A stretch of 64,000 nt of DNA from Bacillota bacterium (GTDB lineage: Bacteria; Bacillota; Clostridia; Lachnospirales; Lachnospiraceae). Both the position numbers and the translations under genes were made by a program. Where the stretch lies: assembly GCA_023411215.1 (NCBI GenBank), contig JAEYOY010000084.1, forward strand, positions 1 through 64,000, written 5' to 3'. The notes below the pieces were generated by a model. That model saw nothing but the letters and a program-made list of their open reading frames with translations. It was not told the DNA's origin and searched no databases. The first letter of the stretch is position 1, and each line of letters begins with the position of its first letter. Below, one piece after another: positions 8,596 through 16,852 of the stretch.

Positions 8596-8958
8596 ATGGA
8601 GTACAAAATATTAGGTAAAAAAAATGATATTGCACTGATTATTACTGATGAGATTGTTATCAAAGATACTCAATCCACACTAGATATGATTGCATCTGCA
8701 CAATACGAAACGGATTGTGATAAACTTATAATATACAAATCATGTGTGACCGATGAATTCTTTGTTTTAAGTACCGGAATTGCAGGTGAAATATTGCAGA
8801 AGTTTATAAACTATCGTAAAAAAATCGCTATTGTCGGAGACTATTCAAAATACACAAGCAAACCGCTTAAGGACTTTATATATGAAAGCAATAACGGAAA
8901 TAGTATCTATTTTTTACCGAGCATAGAGGAAGCCTTGCTTAAGTTAGATAACAGCTGA
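8596..8958 (+). CDS. DUF4180-like protein
   Basis: The 120-residue product resembles DUF4180 proteins, small single-domain proteins of unknown function found widely in anaerobic Firmicutes. The segment DEFFVLSTGIAGEILQKF and the central KIAIVGDYS strand are characteristic. No catalytic residues are evident. The start has AAAAAGGAG with good spacing. Repeat R8 follows 21 bases after the stop. It could be a sensor or a small-molecule binding domain; I cannot say more. Confidence 0.7.
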   Translation: MEYKILGKKNDIALIITDEIVIKDTQSTLDMIASAQYETDCDKLIIYKSCVTDEFFVLSTGIAGEILQKFINYRKKIAIVGDYSKYTSKPLKDFIYESNNGNSIYFLPSIEEALLKLDNS

Positions 8959-8979
8959 ATGAGCCAATAGGTAGCGGCC

Positions 8980-9032
8980 AAATTTCATTTTGTAGGAGGC
9001 TGTAATTTCCCGTATTTATTATCAGATAGATC
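8980..9032. repeat. Dispersed intergenic repeat, copy R8 (compact form)
   Basis: The left half is AAATTTCATTTTGTAG and the right half TAATTTCCCGTATTTATTAT followed by CAGATAGAT. It is collinear with R1 over about 50 bases, and its right end matches R7 (TTATTATGCAGATGGAT). Confidence 0.5.
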
Positions 9033-9060
9033 ATTAAAGAGATAGTATGGCATCACAATA

Positions 9061-9076
9061 GTTTACAATTGTAAAC
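9061..9076. promoter_or_regulatory. Perfect 16 bp palindrome upstream of the CAT-like gene
   Basis: GTTTACAATTGTAAAC is a perfect inverted repeat 43 bases before the start codon. It could be a repressor operator. Related half-palindromes occur inside R7 and at 9851-9863, so it may instead belong to the repeat family. Confidence 0.45.
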
Positions 9077-9118
9077 CAAATAAAACTTGAGTATCTTATT
9101 GAGGAAGAGGGTTAACAT

Positions 9119-9748
9119 ATGGTAAATGAATTTAAGGTGATCGATGAGAAAAATTGGAAGAGAGCCATACATTGTCAAGTGTTCAGAAATAGTATAGAGC
9201 CACAATATTGTGTGACTTTTGAATTAGATATTTCGAATTTCTTGAAAATGGTAAAAGAAAAGAAATACTCTTTTACAATGTCCCTAATCTATGTCGTATC
9301 TAAGTGTGCAAATAATATTGAGGAATTTAGATATCGTTTTTTAGATGGAAAGGTGGTTCTATATAATAAGATTGATACCGCATTCACATATATGAATCAA
9401 GAAACGGAACTGTTTAAAGTAGTAAATGTCGAGTTAAAAGACACTTTGGAAGGATATGTTTCCTTAGCTTATGAAACTGCAAGAAAGCAGGAAGAATATT
9501 TTACTGGTCCATTAGGAAACAATGTCTTTCAATTTTCGCCAATGCCTTGGGTATCATATACTCATATTTCTCATACAAATGCTGGGAAAAAAGACAATGC
9601 AACACCTATATTTGTCTGGGGTAAATTCTTTGAAAGAGATGGTAAAGTGCTTCTGCCTTTCTCGGTACAAGTTCATCATTCTTTTGTTGATGGAATACAT
9701 GTAGGAAGGTTATCAGATGATTTACAAAACAAACTGAATGAATTCTAA
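9119..9748 (+). CDS. Chloramphenicol acetyltransferase (CatA)-like protein
   Basis: The product has 209 residues, slightly shorter than typical CatA enzymes (about 215-220). The catalytic signature QVHHSFVDGIHVG is intact, with His187 as the likely general base and Asp191. The FSPMPWVSYTHI segment corresponds to the substrate-side strand of CatA, which in true CATs reads PWVSFTS. The fold is a trimer using acetyl-CoA. Differences around the substrate strand mean chloramphenicol may not be the substrate. The ribosome binding site is GAGGAAGAGGG. A perfect palindrome lies upstream and repeat R7 downstream. Confidence 0.85.
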   Translation: MVNEFKVIDEKNWKRAIHCQVFRNSIEPQYCVTFELDISNFLKMVKEKKYSFTMSLIYVVSKCANNIEEFRYRFLDGKVVLYNKIDTAFTYMNQETELFKVVNVELKDTLEGYVSLAYETARKQEEYFTGPLGNNVFQFSPMPWVSYTHISHTNAGKKDNATPIFVWGKFFERDGKVLLPFSVQVHHSFVDGIHVGRLSDDLQNKLNEF

Positions 9749-9760
9749 ATTCATATCTAT

Positions 9761-9838
9761 CAAATTGCAATCTATTCGCAATCTTTAACAATTGTGAAAT
9801 AGCCAAACTTCCCATGATGTTTATTATGCAGATGGATC
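9761..9838. repeat. Dispersed intergenic repeat, copy R7 (long form)
   Basis: It holds TTCGCAATCTTTAACAATTG, shared with R5, and the right half AAACTTCCCATGATGTTTAT followed by TATGCAGATGGAT. Immediately downstream, GTTTACAATTGTGAATTGG (9851-9869) repeats the middle motif. Confidence 0.65.
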
Positions 9839-9899
9839 ATCTATGCAATCGTTTACAATTGTGAATTGGACATGTTTATATAATAAGAAGGAGACAAGT

Positions 9900-10313
9900 A
9901 TGGCAGAAATATGGGTTGCGACAAAGGCACTGATTTTATATAACAAACGAGCATTAATAATTCAACGTTCAAATTATTGTGGAGTTGGCGAAAACGATTG
10001 GGAATTTGCAGGAGGTGGTTTGAAGTTTGGAGAAGATTTGCTGGATGGTCTTTCTCGTGAAGTAAAAGAAGAGGTCGGCTTGACAGTTCGAATTGATAAG
10101 CTTATATATGCTATTTCCAGATTAGTAAGCCCACAACGGCAAATAGTTGGATTAACTTATCTTTGTTATGCTGATACTGACATGGTTGTTCTTTCTGATG
10201 AGCATAAAAACTTTTTATGGGCAACACGTGAGCAACTAGAAGAATTGTTAACTAAGCCTATGTTGGATGACCTTGCTTTTCATTCAGTGTTAGAACAGCT
10301 TGATATTACATAA
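9900..10313 (+). CDS. NUDIX hydrolase
   Basis: The Nudix box GGGLKFGEDLLDGLSREV followed by KEEVGL fits the consensus Gx5Ex7REUxEExGU exactly. The 137-residue protein is therefore likely an active Mg-dependent hydrolase of nucleoside diphosphate-linked compounds such as oxidised or modified nucleotides. The start is set by AGAAGGAG just before the ATG at 9900; an earlier in-frame ATG at 9843 has no ribosome binding site and lies in repeat-derived sequence. Substrate specificity cannot be inferred. Confidence 0.9.
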   Translation: MAEIWVATKALILYNKRALIIQRSNYCGVGENDWEFAGGGLKFGEDLLDGLSREVKEEVGLTVRIDKLIYAISRLVSPQRQIVGLTYLCYADTDMVVLSDEHKNFLWATREQLEELLTKPMLDDLAFHSVLEQLDIT

Positions 10314-10445
10314 TGTAGTTTACTTTCCGAATTAGCATAATGTGTTGTTGAGTTGCTCACTTACTTTAGAAATTGTGTATTGTTGAATATTCAATTTAGA
10401 TACGGATGATTTTAAAGTACTAAGGACAAATTTGGAGGATATAAA

Positions 10446-11069
10446 ATGTGGATCGATTTAAGTTACAGCTGGCAAGAAGCTTTTATAATGGCATGGGAAT
10501 CATTTAAGAATAATACAATTCCCATAGGTTCAGTAATTGTCGATGAAAAAGACAATATAATTTCAAGAGGAAGAAATCAAATTTTTGATGAGAAAAGTAA
10601 AAATCCTTTAGCAGGTACATATATGGCACATGCTGAAATGACAGCGATGGCATTATTAAAAGAAAAAGAACATAAAAATATTAGAAGTTATACTCTTTAT
10701 ACAACAATGGAGCCTTGTCCTATGTGTTTCGGTACAATGGTAATGATGGGAATAAGAAATGTAAAATATGCTGCTCGTGATGGATATGCGGGTGCAACAA
10801 TTCTAAATAATAAAATTGATTATATTGCAAACAAAAACATTCAGATAAACAGCGAGCCTAATTTAGAAAAATTCCAAATTTGTATACATACTGCTTTTGA
10901 ATGTATAAGAAAGCACCCTAGAATGAATGAGCTCCTAACGAATTGGAGTGAATACTGCCAAGATGGCGTTGAGTTAGGTAAGAGTTTACATAAATCAGGT
11001 TATTTCTCGAATGCGTTAATGAATAATAAATCTATCGAAGAAATTTATAACGAATTAATTGTTAGTTGA
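10446..11069 (+). CDS. Cytidine/deoxycytidylate deaminase-fold (TadA/CDA) protein
   Basis: The zinc-dependent deaminase signature is complete: HAEM (His62 and catalytic Glu64) and PCPMC (Cys91, Cys94). The catalytic domain covers about residues 8-135. A C-terminal extension of about 60 residues (rich in Asn, Glu and Lys) is longer than in TadA. The enzyme should deaminate a nucleobase, nucleoside or tRNA adenosine. The housekeeping TadA is usually about 150-160 residues, so this looks like an accessory paralogue. The ribosome binding site is TTGGAGG. A truncated unknown gene follows. Confidence 0.85.
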   Translation: MWIDLSYSWQEAFIMAWESFKNNTIPIGSVIVDEKDNIISRGRNQIFDEKSKNPLAGTYMAHAEMTAMALLKEKEHKNIRSYTLYTTMEPCPMCFGTMVMMGIRNVKYAARDGYAGATILNNKIDYIANKNIQINSEPNLEKFQICIHTAFECIRKHPRMNELLTNWSEYCQDGVELGKSLHKSGYFSNALMNNKSIEEIYNELIVS

Positions 11070-11110
11070 TATAAGAATTAAGCCAAGTGGATGCTTCATT
11101 ATATTTATAA

Positions 11111-11305
11111 TTTGTTAAGAATGAGGTTATTGAATGGCATTTATATCCGAGACGTAAAGGTGATACGCCTATAATAAGTTCTGTATATCAATTGTCAAAC
11201 GGTGAATTGTTTGATGAAACGACAAGACCAGATGAAGAACAAAGAAAAGAATTGATTAATCTGATTAAGAATGAGATTATCCGTTTACGCTTCGAATATG
11301 CATAA
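11111..11305 (+). pseudogene. C-terminal remnant of an unrecognised gene
   Basis: A 64-codon frame reads NEVIEWHLYPRRKGDTPIIS and continues with charged helical sequence to a stop at 11303-11305. It has no start codon or ribosome binding site, and an in-frame stop lies just upstream. It looks like the 3' end of a gene whose front was deleted. I do not recognise the family. Confidence 0.4.
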
Positions 11306-11307
11306 TT

Positions 11308-11370
11308 AAAATTCGTTAAATTCTAATTTATTGAGCTGCTAAAACATCCGATTATGTTTATGATATAAAG
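11308..11370. repeat. Possible dispersed repeat, copy R9 (degenerate)
   Basis: AAATTCGTTAAATTCTAATT is followed by ACATCCGATTATGTTTATGA, a loose match to both halves of the repeat family. It is a weaker match than R1-R8. Confidence 0.3.
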
Positions 11371-11420
11371 TCTGTACATAGGTAAACTTAATTTTGTATA
11401 ATTCTGGGGAGGCTTTTATT

Positions 11421-11951
11421 ATGTTAAATGGAATTATTATAATAGGGCTGAACGGGAGTGGTAAATCAACTATTAGTCGCGAACTTGCAGGCTTATTAAA
11501 CTATAAACGTATGGATGTAGAAGACTATTATTTTCTCGATTCTGACATACCTTATTCTAAAAGCCGTACTCTCGAAGAGGTTAAGCAATTAATGCTTGAC
11601 GATATAAAAATTTATCGCAACTATGTATTCTCATCTGTTGGGTGTAATTGGGGTTACGAGATTAATTCTACGTATAAGCTGGCGGTTCTTCTTTATGCTC
11701 CGCTTCAAGTGAGATTAGAACGAATAAAACAACGTGAAATAACTCGTTTTGGGAATAGGGTTTTAGAGGGAGGAGATATGTATGAATCTCAAAAACAATT
11801 CTATGATATGGTTGCATCACGTTCTGCAGAGGATATAAAACAGCAAGCATATTCGCTCTCTTGCCCAGTACTGGAGATAAATGCGACACTGCCTGTGAAG
11901 GAGATTCTTGGTCTAATTAACAGCTACTATTTGAATATCCTTGAGGAATAA
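11421..11951 (+). CDS. P-loop kinase (AAA/shikimate-kinase-like)
   Basis: The 176-residue protein starts with a Walker A motif, GLNGSGKST (residues 9-17), on the first beta strand, as in small-molecule kinases of the adenylate/shikimate kinase group. The lid-type arginine segment RLERIKQREITRFG is also present. It probably phosphorylates a small metabolite or antibiotic with ATP; the substrate is unknown. The start at 11421 is set by GGGGAGG at 11406-11412; the frame itself opens at a TTG upstream of that site. Confidence 0.8.
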   Translation: MLNGIIIIGLNGSGKSTISRELAGLLNYKRMDVEDYYFLDSDIPYSKSRTLEEVKQLMLDDIKIYRNYVFSSVGCNWGYEINSTYKLAVLLYAPLQVRLERIKQREITRFGNRVLEGGDMYESQKQFYDMVASRSAEDIKQQAYSLSCPVLEINATLPVKEILGLINSYYLNILEE

Positions 11952-11960
11952 CTCACCGAC

Positions 11961-12006
11961 AAACCCCAATTTGTAAGAAATTATATACTTTTATTATGCT
12001 TGATAA
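11961..12006. repeat. Possible dispersed repeat, copy R10 (degenerate)
   Basis: CCCCAATTTGTAAGAAATTA is followed by ACTTTTATTATGCTTGAT, resembling the left half and the tail of R7. It lies between the kinase stop and the next ribosome binding site. Confidence 0.3.
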
Positions 12007-12073
12007 GTGGTCATTATCAAGACAATGCGAAAGTCATGCTATTTATATTAAGCGTAAGAGGGGGGCTGTTAAG

Positions 12074-12760
12074 TTGTTAGAATATCTACAAGATATTATT
12101 GATTATTTGAATGAGAATATATCTGATCCTGTTCCAAGATATATATTAAATAAAGAAATAATGCATAATTCATCAAGTGTATCTGAAATTAACAAGTTAA
12201 AAGAAACGAAATGGTATAAACAACTTGCGGCTGAACAATGGGAAAACGGCTCATGGGGCAGATTTCATACACAAGATACAAAATCTCAATTAAAACTTAA
12301 ATTTTCTACTACAGAATCTGCTCTCAGACGTGCTCGCGAATTATCGTTGGAAAAAAATGATGATATAATTGATAAAGCGATTCAACTTATGGAAAGGTAT
12401 ATACAAGGCCAAGAGGAATGGTTGGATGTTAATGAACATCATTATGGGTTTCAAGTTGCATTTAGGACGATAGTTGCCGCAAATCTATCTTTATTTGATC
12501 CCAGGCATCCATTGGTACAGAAAAAGAAAGAAATAGTTGCTGATAATCTTTCAAAAGGTTTCATAGATGGTACTCTATATGAAGATATTTGGGAAAAAGA
12601 GAACAGAAAAAGTAATGAAATATTATTGAGACCATATATGGTTTATATTATTTGGCTTCTGCAAAACAATGACTTTTTGGATAAGTCAACAGAAAGGGAT
12701 TTCTTAATCCTCATCCATTTGATGTTGAAGAAACAAGACATTGGATTCGGAATAATATAA
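12074..12760 (+). CDS. Short squalene-cyclase-like protein, 3' end fused to a GNAT remnant
   Basis: This is a paralogue of the protein at 2091-2942: it shares NGSWGRFHTQD (versus DGSWGCFHT) and TTESALRRARELS. The upstream ATG at 11996 lacks a ribosome binding site. A TTG at 12074 lies 8 bases after GAGGGGGG and is the likelier start, giving 228 residues. The last ~24 codons (after NNDFLD) are read out of frame through the front of an acetyltransferase gene, so the natural C-terminus is lost at a junction near 12690. It may be non-functional. Confidence 0.55.
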   Translation: MLEYLQDIIDYLNENISDPVPRYILNKEIMHNSSSVSEINKLKETKWYKQLAAEQWENGSWGRFHTQDTKSQLKLKFSTTESALRRARELSLEKNDDIIDKAIQLMERYIQGQEEWLDVNEHHYGFQVAFRTIVAANLSLFDPRHPLVQKKKEIVADNLSKGFIDGTLYEDIWEKENRKSNEILLRPYMVYIIWLLQNNDFLDKSTERDFLILIHLMLKKQDIGFGII

Positions 12761-13143
12761 AGCGTTACGTCAAAGATGGTTACGGTTTGTGGGCTGTTGA
12801 ATTGAAGGAAAACGGTCAACTGATCGGAGATTGCGGAATTACAATGCAGAATATTCATGGTAATTTGGAGCCTGAAATTGGATATCACATCAATAAAAAG
12901 TATCAAAAGCAAGGGTATGCGACAGAAGCAGCTGCAGCATGTATAAAATATGCCTTTGAAATATTGAATTTTACCAAGGTATATTCGTATATGAAATATA
13001 CAAATGAAGCTTCTGCACGTGTCGCCATGAAGAATGGAATGCATTTTGTTGATGAATATGAAGATCCGGTAAACATAATAACAAAGGTGTATGCCATTTG
13101 TCGTGAGGAATGGGAAGAAGTTACAGGTAGCAATAGGGTTTAA
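12685..13143 (+). pseudogene. N-terminally truncated GNAT acetyltransferase
   Basis: From 12697 the frame reads GFLNPHPFDVEETRHWI, then a normal RimJ/RimL-type GNAT body with QNIHGNLEPEIGYHINKKYQ, KQGYATEA and the NEASARVAMKNGM segment. About 40 N-terminal residues and the start region are missing, and a stop lies at 12682-12684. The break coincides with the 3' end of the squalene-cyclase-like gene. A TTG at 12787 could start a shorter product but has no ribosome binding site. Confidence 0.65.
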
Positions 13144-13171
13144 GCAAATACGGAGTAGGAGAGGAAAAGAA

Positions 13172-13522
13172 ATGGATAACATTAATGATGAGTTTTGGAA
13201 TGCCTTGGACGAGTTAGTTAGAAATTCTGATATTGTGATTGATAGGGCAAAAGGTACTGCACATCCAAACTATCCGGACCTCATATACAGAGTTGATTAT
13301 GGATATTTAAGAAATACCACATCGATGGATGGTGGTGGAATAGACGTGTGGGTCGGAACAGAAAACAACAGACAAATAGATGCAATTATGTGTATTGTTG
13401 ATTTAAAGAAAAGAGATTCAGAGATTAAAATACTAATTGGATGTACAGAAGAAGAAAAGAAAATCGTGTATCAAACTCATAATGAAACGCAGTACATGAA
13501 GGGTATTTTGATACAACGTTAA
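13172..13522 (+). CDS. Inorganic-pyrophosphatase-like protein
   Basis: The 116-residue product contains DRAKGTAHPNYPD, YRVDYGYL and SMDGGGIDVWVG. These match the core of a small clostridial group annotated as family I inorganic pyrophosphatase, in which DGxxxDV corresponds to the metal-binding aspartates. It is shorter than classical PPases (about 170-180), so activity on pyrophosphate is uncertain. The ribosome binding site is GGAGAGGAAAAG with the ATG at 13172; an earlier start at 13091 would overlap the GNAT remnant. It is a single gene. Confidence 0.65.
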   Translation: MDNINDEFWNALDELVRNSDIVIDRAKGTAHPNYPDLIYRVDYGYLRNTTSMDGGGIDVWVGTENNRQIDAIMCIVDLKKRDSEIKILIGCTEEEKKIVYQTHNETQYMKGILIQR

Positions 13523-13621
13523 ATTAGTCTAGCTCGTATGTGGATATGAAGCAAACTAGGATATCTGTCAGCTTGTTATGATTAGTGCGAATCCATCTCT
13601 TTATGAAGATAGGGGGTAAGA

Positions 13622-14953
13622 ATGAAGCTTACATTGGATGAAAGAATTTGGGGACTATCATTAATCTGGAAAGAGGCTGAATACAATTTTCCTTTCTGGA
13701 AGCATCTCGGCGATCTTGACTGGGATAGGGCATACAAGGAAGCGCTGCCAAAGATAATTGCAGCGGATACGATACGCGAGTATTATCTTGAACTATGTCG
13801 CTTTATTTCACTACTTCGTGACGGTCATACCGCCGTCTGGTTTCCAAAAGAATTATATATGGAAGCAGGGCAACTGCCTATGAGAATTGGATTGATTGGA
13901 ACCAAATGGTGTATTGTAAATTCTGATATTTCCCTAAATATACCGCTGTATGATGAAATTGTAACTATAAATGGGATACCGATTACGGAATATATCGCTA
14001 AAAGCATCTACCCATATTGCTGGCATGAAAAAGAAGATAGTGCCTTACGGGAGGTAAATACTCTTCTTCCTATTGTGGAGTACCGAAAAGAGCTAACACT
14101 ACAGACATTAAGCGGTTTGTACCGCATCAAAGCCATGGATAGAGATATCAATTGGAAACAGAATATCAATATGAAGTCGAAAGAAAGTCTGACAAAGATA
14201 TTCTCTTCTAAGACACACACAATTTCAATAACCGACGACAATATTGCTGTTATTTCAATCCCAACCTTCATGGAAGATGATTTGGGGCGTGAATTCTATG
14301 ATAATATGCCCAAAATCAAGAATTGTAAAGGTTATATCATCGATATCCGCAATAACAGTGGCGGAAACTCTGATAATGCCGATTGTGTAGTCCAGGCATT
14401 TATTGATGGAGAATTTACATATTCAACCGATCGAGAGATGGTACATATAGGTTCTTATAAGGCGTGGGGCATGTATCATGAGCTTGATAGCATTGACCAA
14501 AGCAACGAGTGGTCCAAAAAGCTGTATGATATTTGCAAACGTCAATATTTTGTATACGGCACGGATAAAAAGAAGATTAATGAATGTCCCTTCACACTTA
14601 CCGCTCCTCTTGTTGTGTTGGAAAATGAGGGTACGGCCTCGGCGGCAGAGGATATGCTAATCTGTTTGGATGCCGTTGGACGGGCAACTATTGTAGGAAC
14701 ACCTAGCTGCGGTTCCACCGGGCAACCACTTGTGTTTGACCTTCCCGGTGGAGGCGAAGGTAGAATCTGTACACGTTGGTGTACCTACCCGGATGGTAAG
14801 GAATTTATTAATATCGGTGTCATTCCTCATATCTACGCTGTACCGTCATTCGAAGAGTTAAGAAACGGATATGATAGCGTACTCGATGGCGGAATCAATG
14901 TACTCCGAACCGAGCAAAAACGTACGTTATGGGAAGAAAAAACTGGTTTATAG
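13622..14953 (+). CDS. S41-family (C-terminal processing/tricorn-like) peptidase
   Basis: The 443-residue protein has an N-terminal helical region with LLRDGHTAV (residues 64-72), and a central catalytic domain with DIRNNSGGN (241-249) and ENEGTASAAEDM, where Ser340 fits the nucleophile of S41 peptidases. The VGTPSCGSTG strand follows. There is no signal peptide, so it appears cytoplasmic or released without one. A PDZ domain is only vaguely suggested (DEIVTINGIPI, residues 111-121). Substrates are unknown. The start has AGGGGG upstream. Confidence 0.85.
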   Translation: MKLTLDERIWGLSLIWKEAEYNFPFWKHLGDLDWDRAYKEALPKIIAADTIREYYLELCRFISLLRDGHTAVWFPKELYMEAGQLPMRIGLIGTKWCIVNSDISLNIPLYDEIVTINGIPITEYIAKSIYPYCWHEKEDSALREVNTLLPIVEYRKELTLQTLSGLYRIKAMDRDINWKQNINMKSKESLTKIFSSKTHTISITDDNIAVISIPTFMEDDLGREFYDNMPKIKNCKGYIIDIRNNSGGNSDNADCVVQAFIDGEFTYSTDREMVHIGSYKAWGMYHELDSIDQSNEWSKKLYDICKRQYFVYGTDKKKINECPFTLTAPLVVLENEGTASAAEDMLICLDAVGRATIVGTPSCGSTGQPLVFDLPGGGEGRICTRWCTYPDGKEFINIGVIPHIYAVPSFEELRNGYDSVLDGGINVLRTEQKRTLWEEKTGL

Positions 14954-14972
14954 TTAGACTGGAGAGGTGAAT

Positions 14973-15011
14973 ATGGGAAATACAGATAAGTTTGAAATGA
15001 AATTATTATAG
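14973..15011 (+). pseudogene. 5' remnant of a gene (12 codons), probably a methyltransferase start
   Basis: A good ribosome binding site (GGAGAGG) precedes MGNTDKFEMKLL and a stop. MxNxDKFEM resembles the N-terminus of some clostridial class I methyltransferases. The body of the gene is absent. This fits deletion of a former cassette between the S41 peptidase and the double GNAT gene. Confidence 0.3.
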
Positions 15012-15133
15012 AAACACTTTATAGGGGCAGCGTATTTGAAAATATACCTATCTCATTATATTTGTGTTATTTTACGAGTAGTTCAATGAACCGATGGTAA
15101 TCAACACCGGTGGAATAATAGGAGGATAGGATT

Positions 15134-16318
15134 ATGGAATTTGAAATTATTCATTTACCGAAAGAAAAATGGAAGGGAACCATCATTCCGATTAAGTATA
15201 CTACTGAGCAATATTATGACGTTGCGGTGAATAGAAATAAAAATGGATATTCTGTAGAGATTGAGAAGAAAGACTTTGCTCAGCCGGTCACTCATTCACC
15301 GGAAGAAAATAATTTCCCAGACAAATTATATGAAGATTACCGAGAGAAGGCTTTTGCTTGGGGAGTATTAGTTGAGGATGAATTAGTTGCTGTGATTGAA
15401 ACCGATCCGGAACCTTGGTCTAATCGATTAAGAGTCACAGAGCTTTGGGTAGCCGAACCATATCAAAAGATGGGAATTGGTCATTCGCTTATGGAGATTG
15501 CCAAGGAACAGGTAAGACATGAACGCAGACGGGCGATTATTCTTGAGACCCAGTCCTGTAATGTAAATGCAATCGATTTTTATCTACATGAGGGATTTCA
15601 ATTAATCGGTCTGGATACCTGCTGCTATAAAAACAATGATTTACAGCGTAAGGAAGTCAGAATAGAGCTTGGATGGTTTCCGGAAGAAAAGAAGAGATTA
15701 AGTCGCGGAGAGATAGAAATCCGGATGGAAACCGAGGATGATTGGTACGATATAGAGCGGATGACGCGAAATGCATTTTGGAATAAACATAAGCCCGGAT
15801 GTGACGAGCATTATCTGGTTCATAAAATGCTTCAGAGTAAGGACTATCTTCCCGATCTGAGTAGAATTGCGGTGAAGGACGGGGCTGTAATAGGATATAT
15901 CATGTATTCCAAGGCTCGCATTATAGATGATGCAGTTATACATGAGATACTAACCTTTGGGCCTCTATGTGTGGATCCAAAATGGCAGGGCTGCGGCATC
16001 GGAGAGCTATTACTGCGAGAAACAATGCCAATAGCAGCAGATAAAGGGTATAAGGGAATTGTGATACTTGGTGATCCGGACTATTATCCGAGAATTGGAT
16101 TTAAGACCTGTGATAACTTTCATATAGCCACCGCAGATGGTAGGAACTTCGATGCCTTCATGGGTATTGAATTGATCAAAGAAGGTATGAAAGATATAAA
16201 AGGAAAATTCTACGAATCGGAAGTCTTTGAAACTCTTCAAGCAGAAGAAGTGGAAGCGTTTGATAAGCAGTTTCCTCGATTACATAGGTTGAAATTTCCC
16301 GGGCAATGGAATAATTAA
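15134..16318 (+). CDS. Tandem-domain GNAT acetyltransferase
   Basis: Two complete GNAT domains occupy one 394-residue chain. The first has motif A PYQKMGIGHSLMEIA near residues 112-126, and its surroundings (TELWVAEPYQ, ETQSCNVNAIDFY) recall streptothricin acetyltransferases. The second (about residues 196-345) has PKWQGCGIGELLL and GDPDYYPRIGF, as in YhbS-like proteins. It may acetylate one substrate at two positions or two different substrates. The ribosome binding site is TAGGAGG. It is followed closely (37 bp) by the VOC gene, which could be co-transcribed. Confidence 0.88.
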   Translation: MEFEIIHLPKEKWKGTIIPIKYTTEQYYDVAVNRNKNGYSVEIEKKDFAQPVTHSPEENNFPDKLYEDYREKAFAWGVLVEDELVAVIETDPEPWSNRLRVTELWVAEPYQKMGIGHSLMEIAKEQVRHERRRAIILETQSCNVNAIDFYLHEGFQLIGLDTCCYKNNDLQRKEVRIELGWFPEEKKRLSRGEIEIRMETEDDWYDIERMTRNAFWNKHKPGCDEHYLVHKMLQSKDYLPDLSRIAVKDGAVIGYIMYSKARIIDDAVIHEILTFGPLCVDPKWQGCGIGELLLRETMPIAADKGYKGIVILGDPDYYPRIGFKTCDNFHIATADGRNFDAFMGIELIKEGMKDIKGKFYESEVFETLQAEEVEAFDKQFPRLHRLKFPGQWNN

Positions 16319-16355
16319 ATTCATAAATTTTTTATTTAAGGGAAGGAGCATCATA

Positions 16356-16730
16356 ATGATTCAAAATATTATCATCGGCGATTTAACGATTGACTGTGCT
16401 AATGCATATCGTGCCCGAGAGTTTTATGCCGAGCTCACCGGATGGGAAAAGACGATAGCTTTTGATTGTTTGGCGCTTAAAGCTTATAATGGCATGATAC
16501 TTTTGTTTGCAGAGCTAGATGATATACCATATCATCCACCCGTTTGGCCAGAAGAACAGGGTAAGCAACAGAAGCAAATGCATTTCAACTTTCAGGTGGA
16601 TGATTTACCTTTAGCGATAGAAGAAGCAATCCGTCTCGGGGCGTCCAAGGCTGTTGCGCAATTTGGCGAGGAGCATTATGTGACAATGCTTGATCCCGAA
16701 AGGCATCCATTTTGCCTGTGCAGAAAATAA
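16356..16730 (+). CDS. VOC/glyoxalase-like domain protein
   Basis: The 124-residue protein is a single glyoxalase-like (VOC) unit. It shows RAREFYAELTGW at the N-terminus, HFNFQVDDL in the middle, and the C-terminal VTMLDPERHPFCLC that is typical of the bacterial glyoxalase-like group. The substrate is unknown. The start follows GGGAAGGAG. It probably shares a transcript with the upstream tandem GNAT gene. The terminator at 16853-16889 closes this unit. Confidence 0.85.
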   Translation: MIQNIIIGDLTIDCANAYRAREFYAELTGWEKTIAFDCLALKAYNGMILLFAELDDIPYHPPVWPEEQGKQQKQMHFNFQVDDLPLAIEEAIRLGASKAVAQFGEEHYVTMLDPERHPFCLCRK

Positions 16731-16852
16731 ATATTCGAGAAGAGACAACGACTTTTGCATAGTGCATCATTGAAAAGCAAGGAATTGAGGTAACTCGTTA
16801 CAGGTTAAGGTAAGGACAGTGAGAGTTTAATATAATATATGAGCTGAATTAA

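Noticed and set aside
571..12006. Integron attC sites
   Set aside because: The repeats do not show the GTTRRRY/RYYYAAC core pair in the right places and no integrase is present; the cassette-like layout is kept as a finding only.
12643..13182. Minus-strand frame of 179 codons
   Set aside because: It lies opposite the squalene-cyclase-like and GNAT coding frames, which have clear motifs; its Cys/Phe/Ile-rich translation is a typical antisense artefact.
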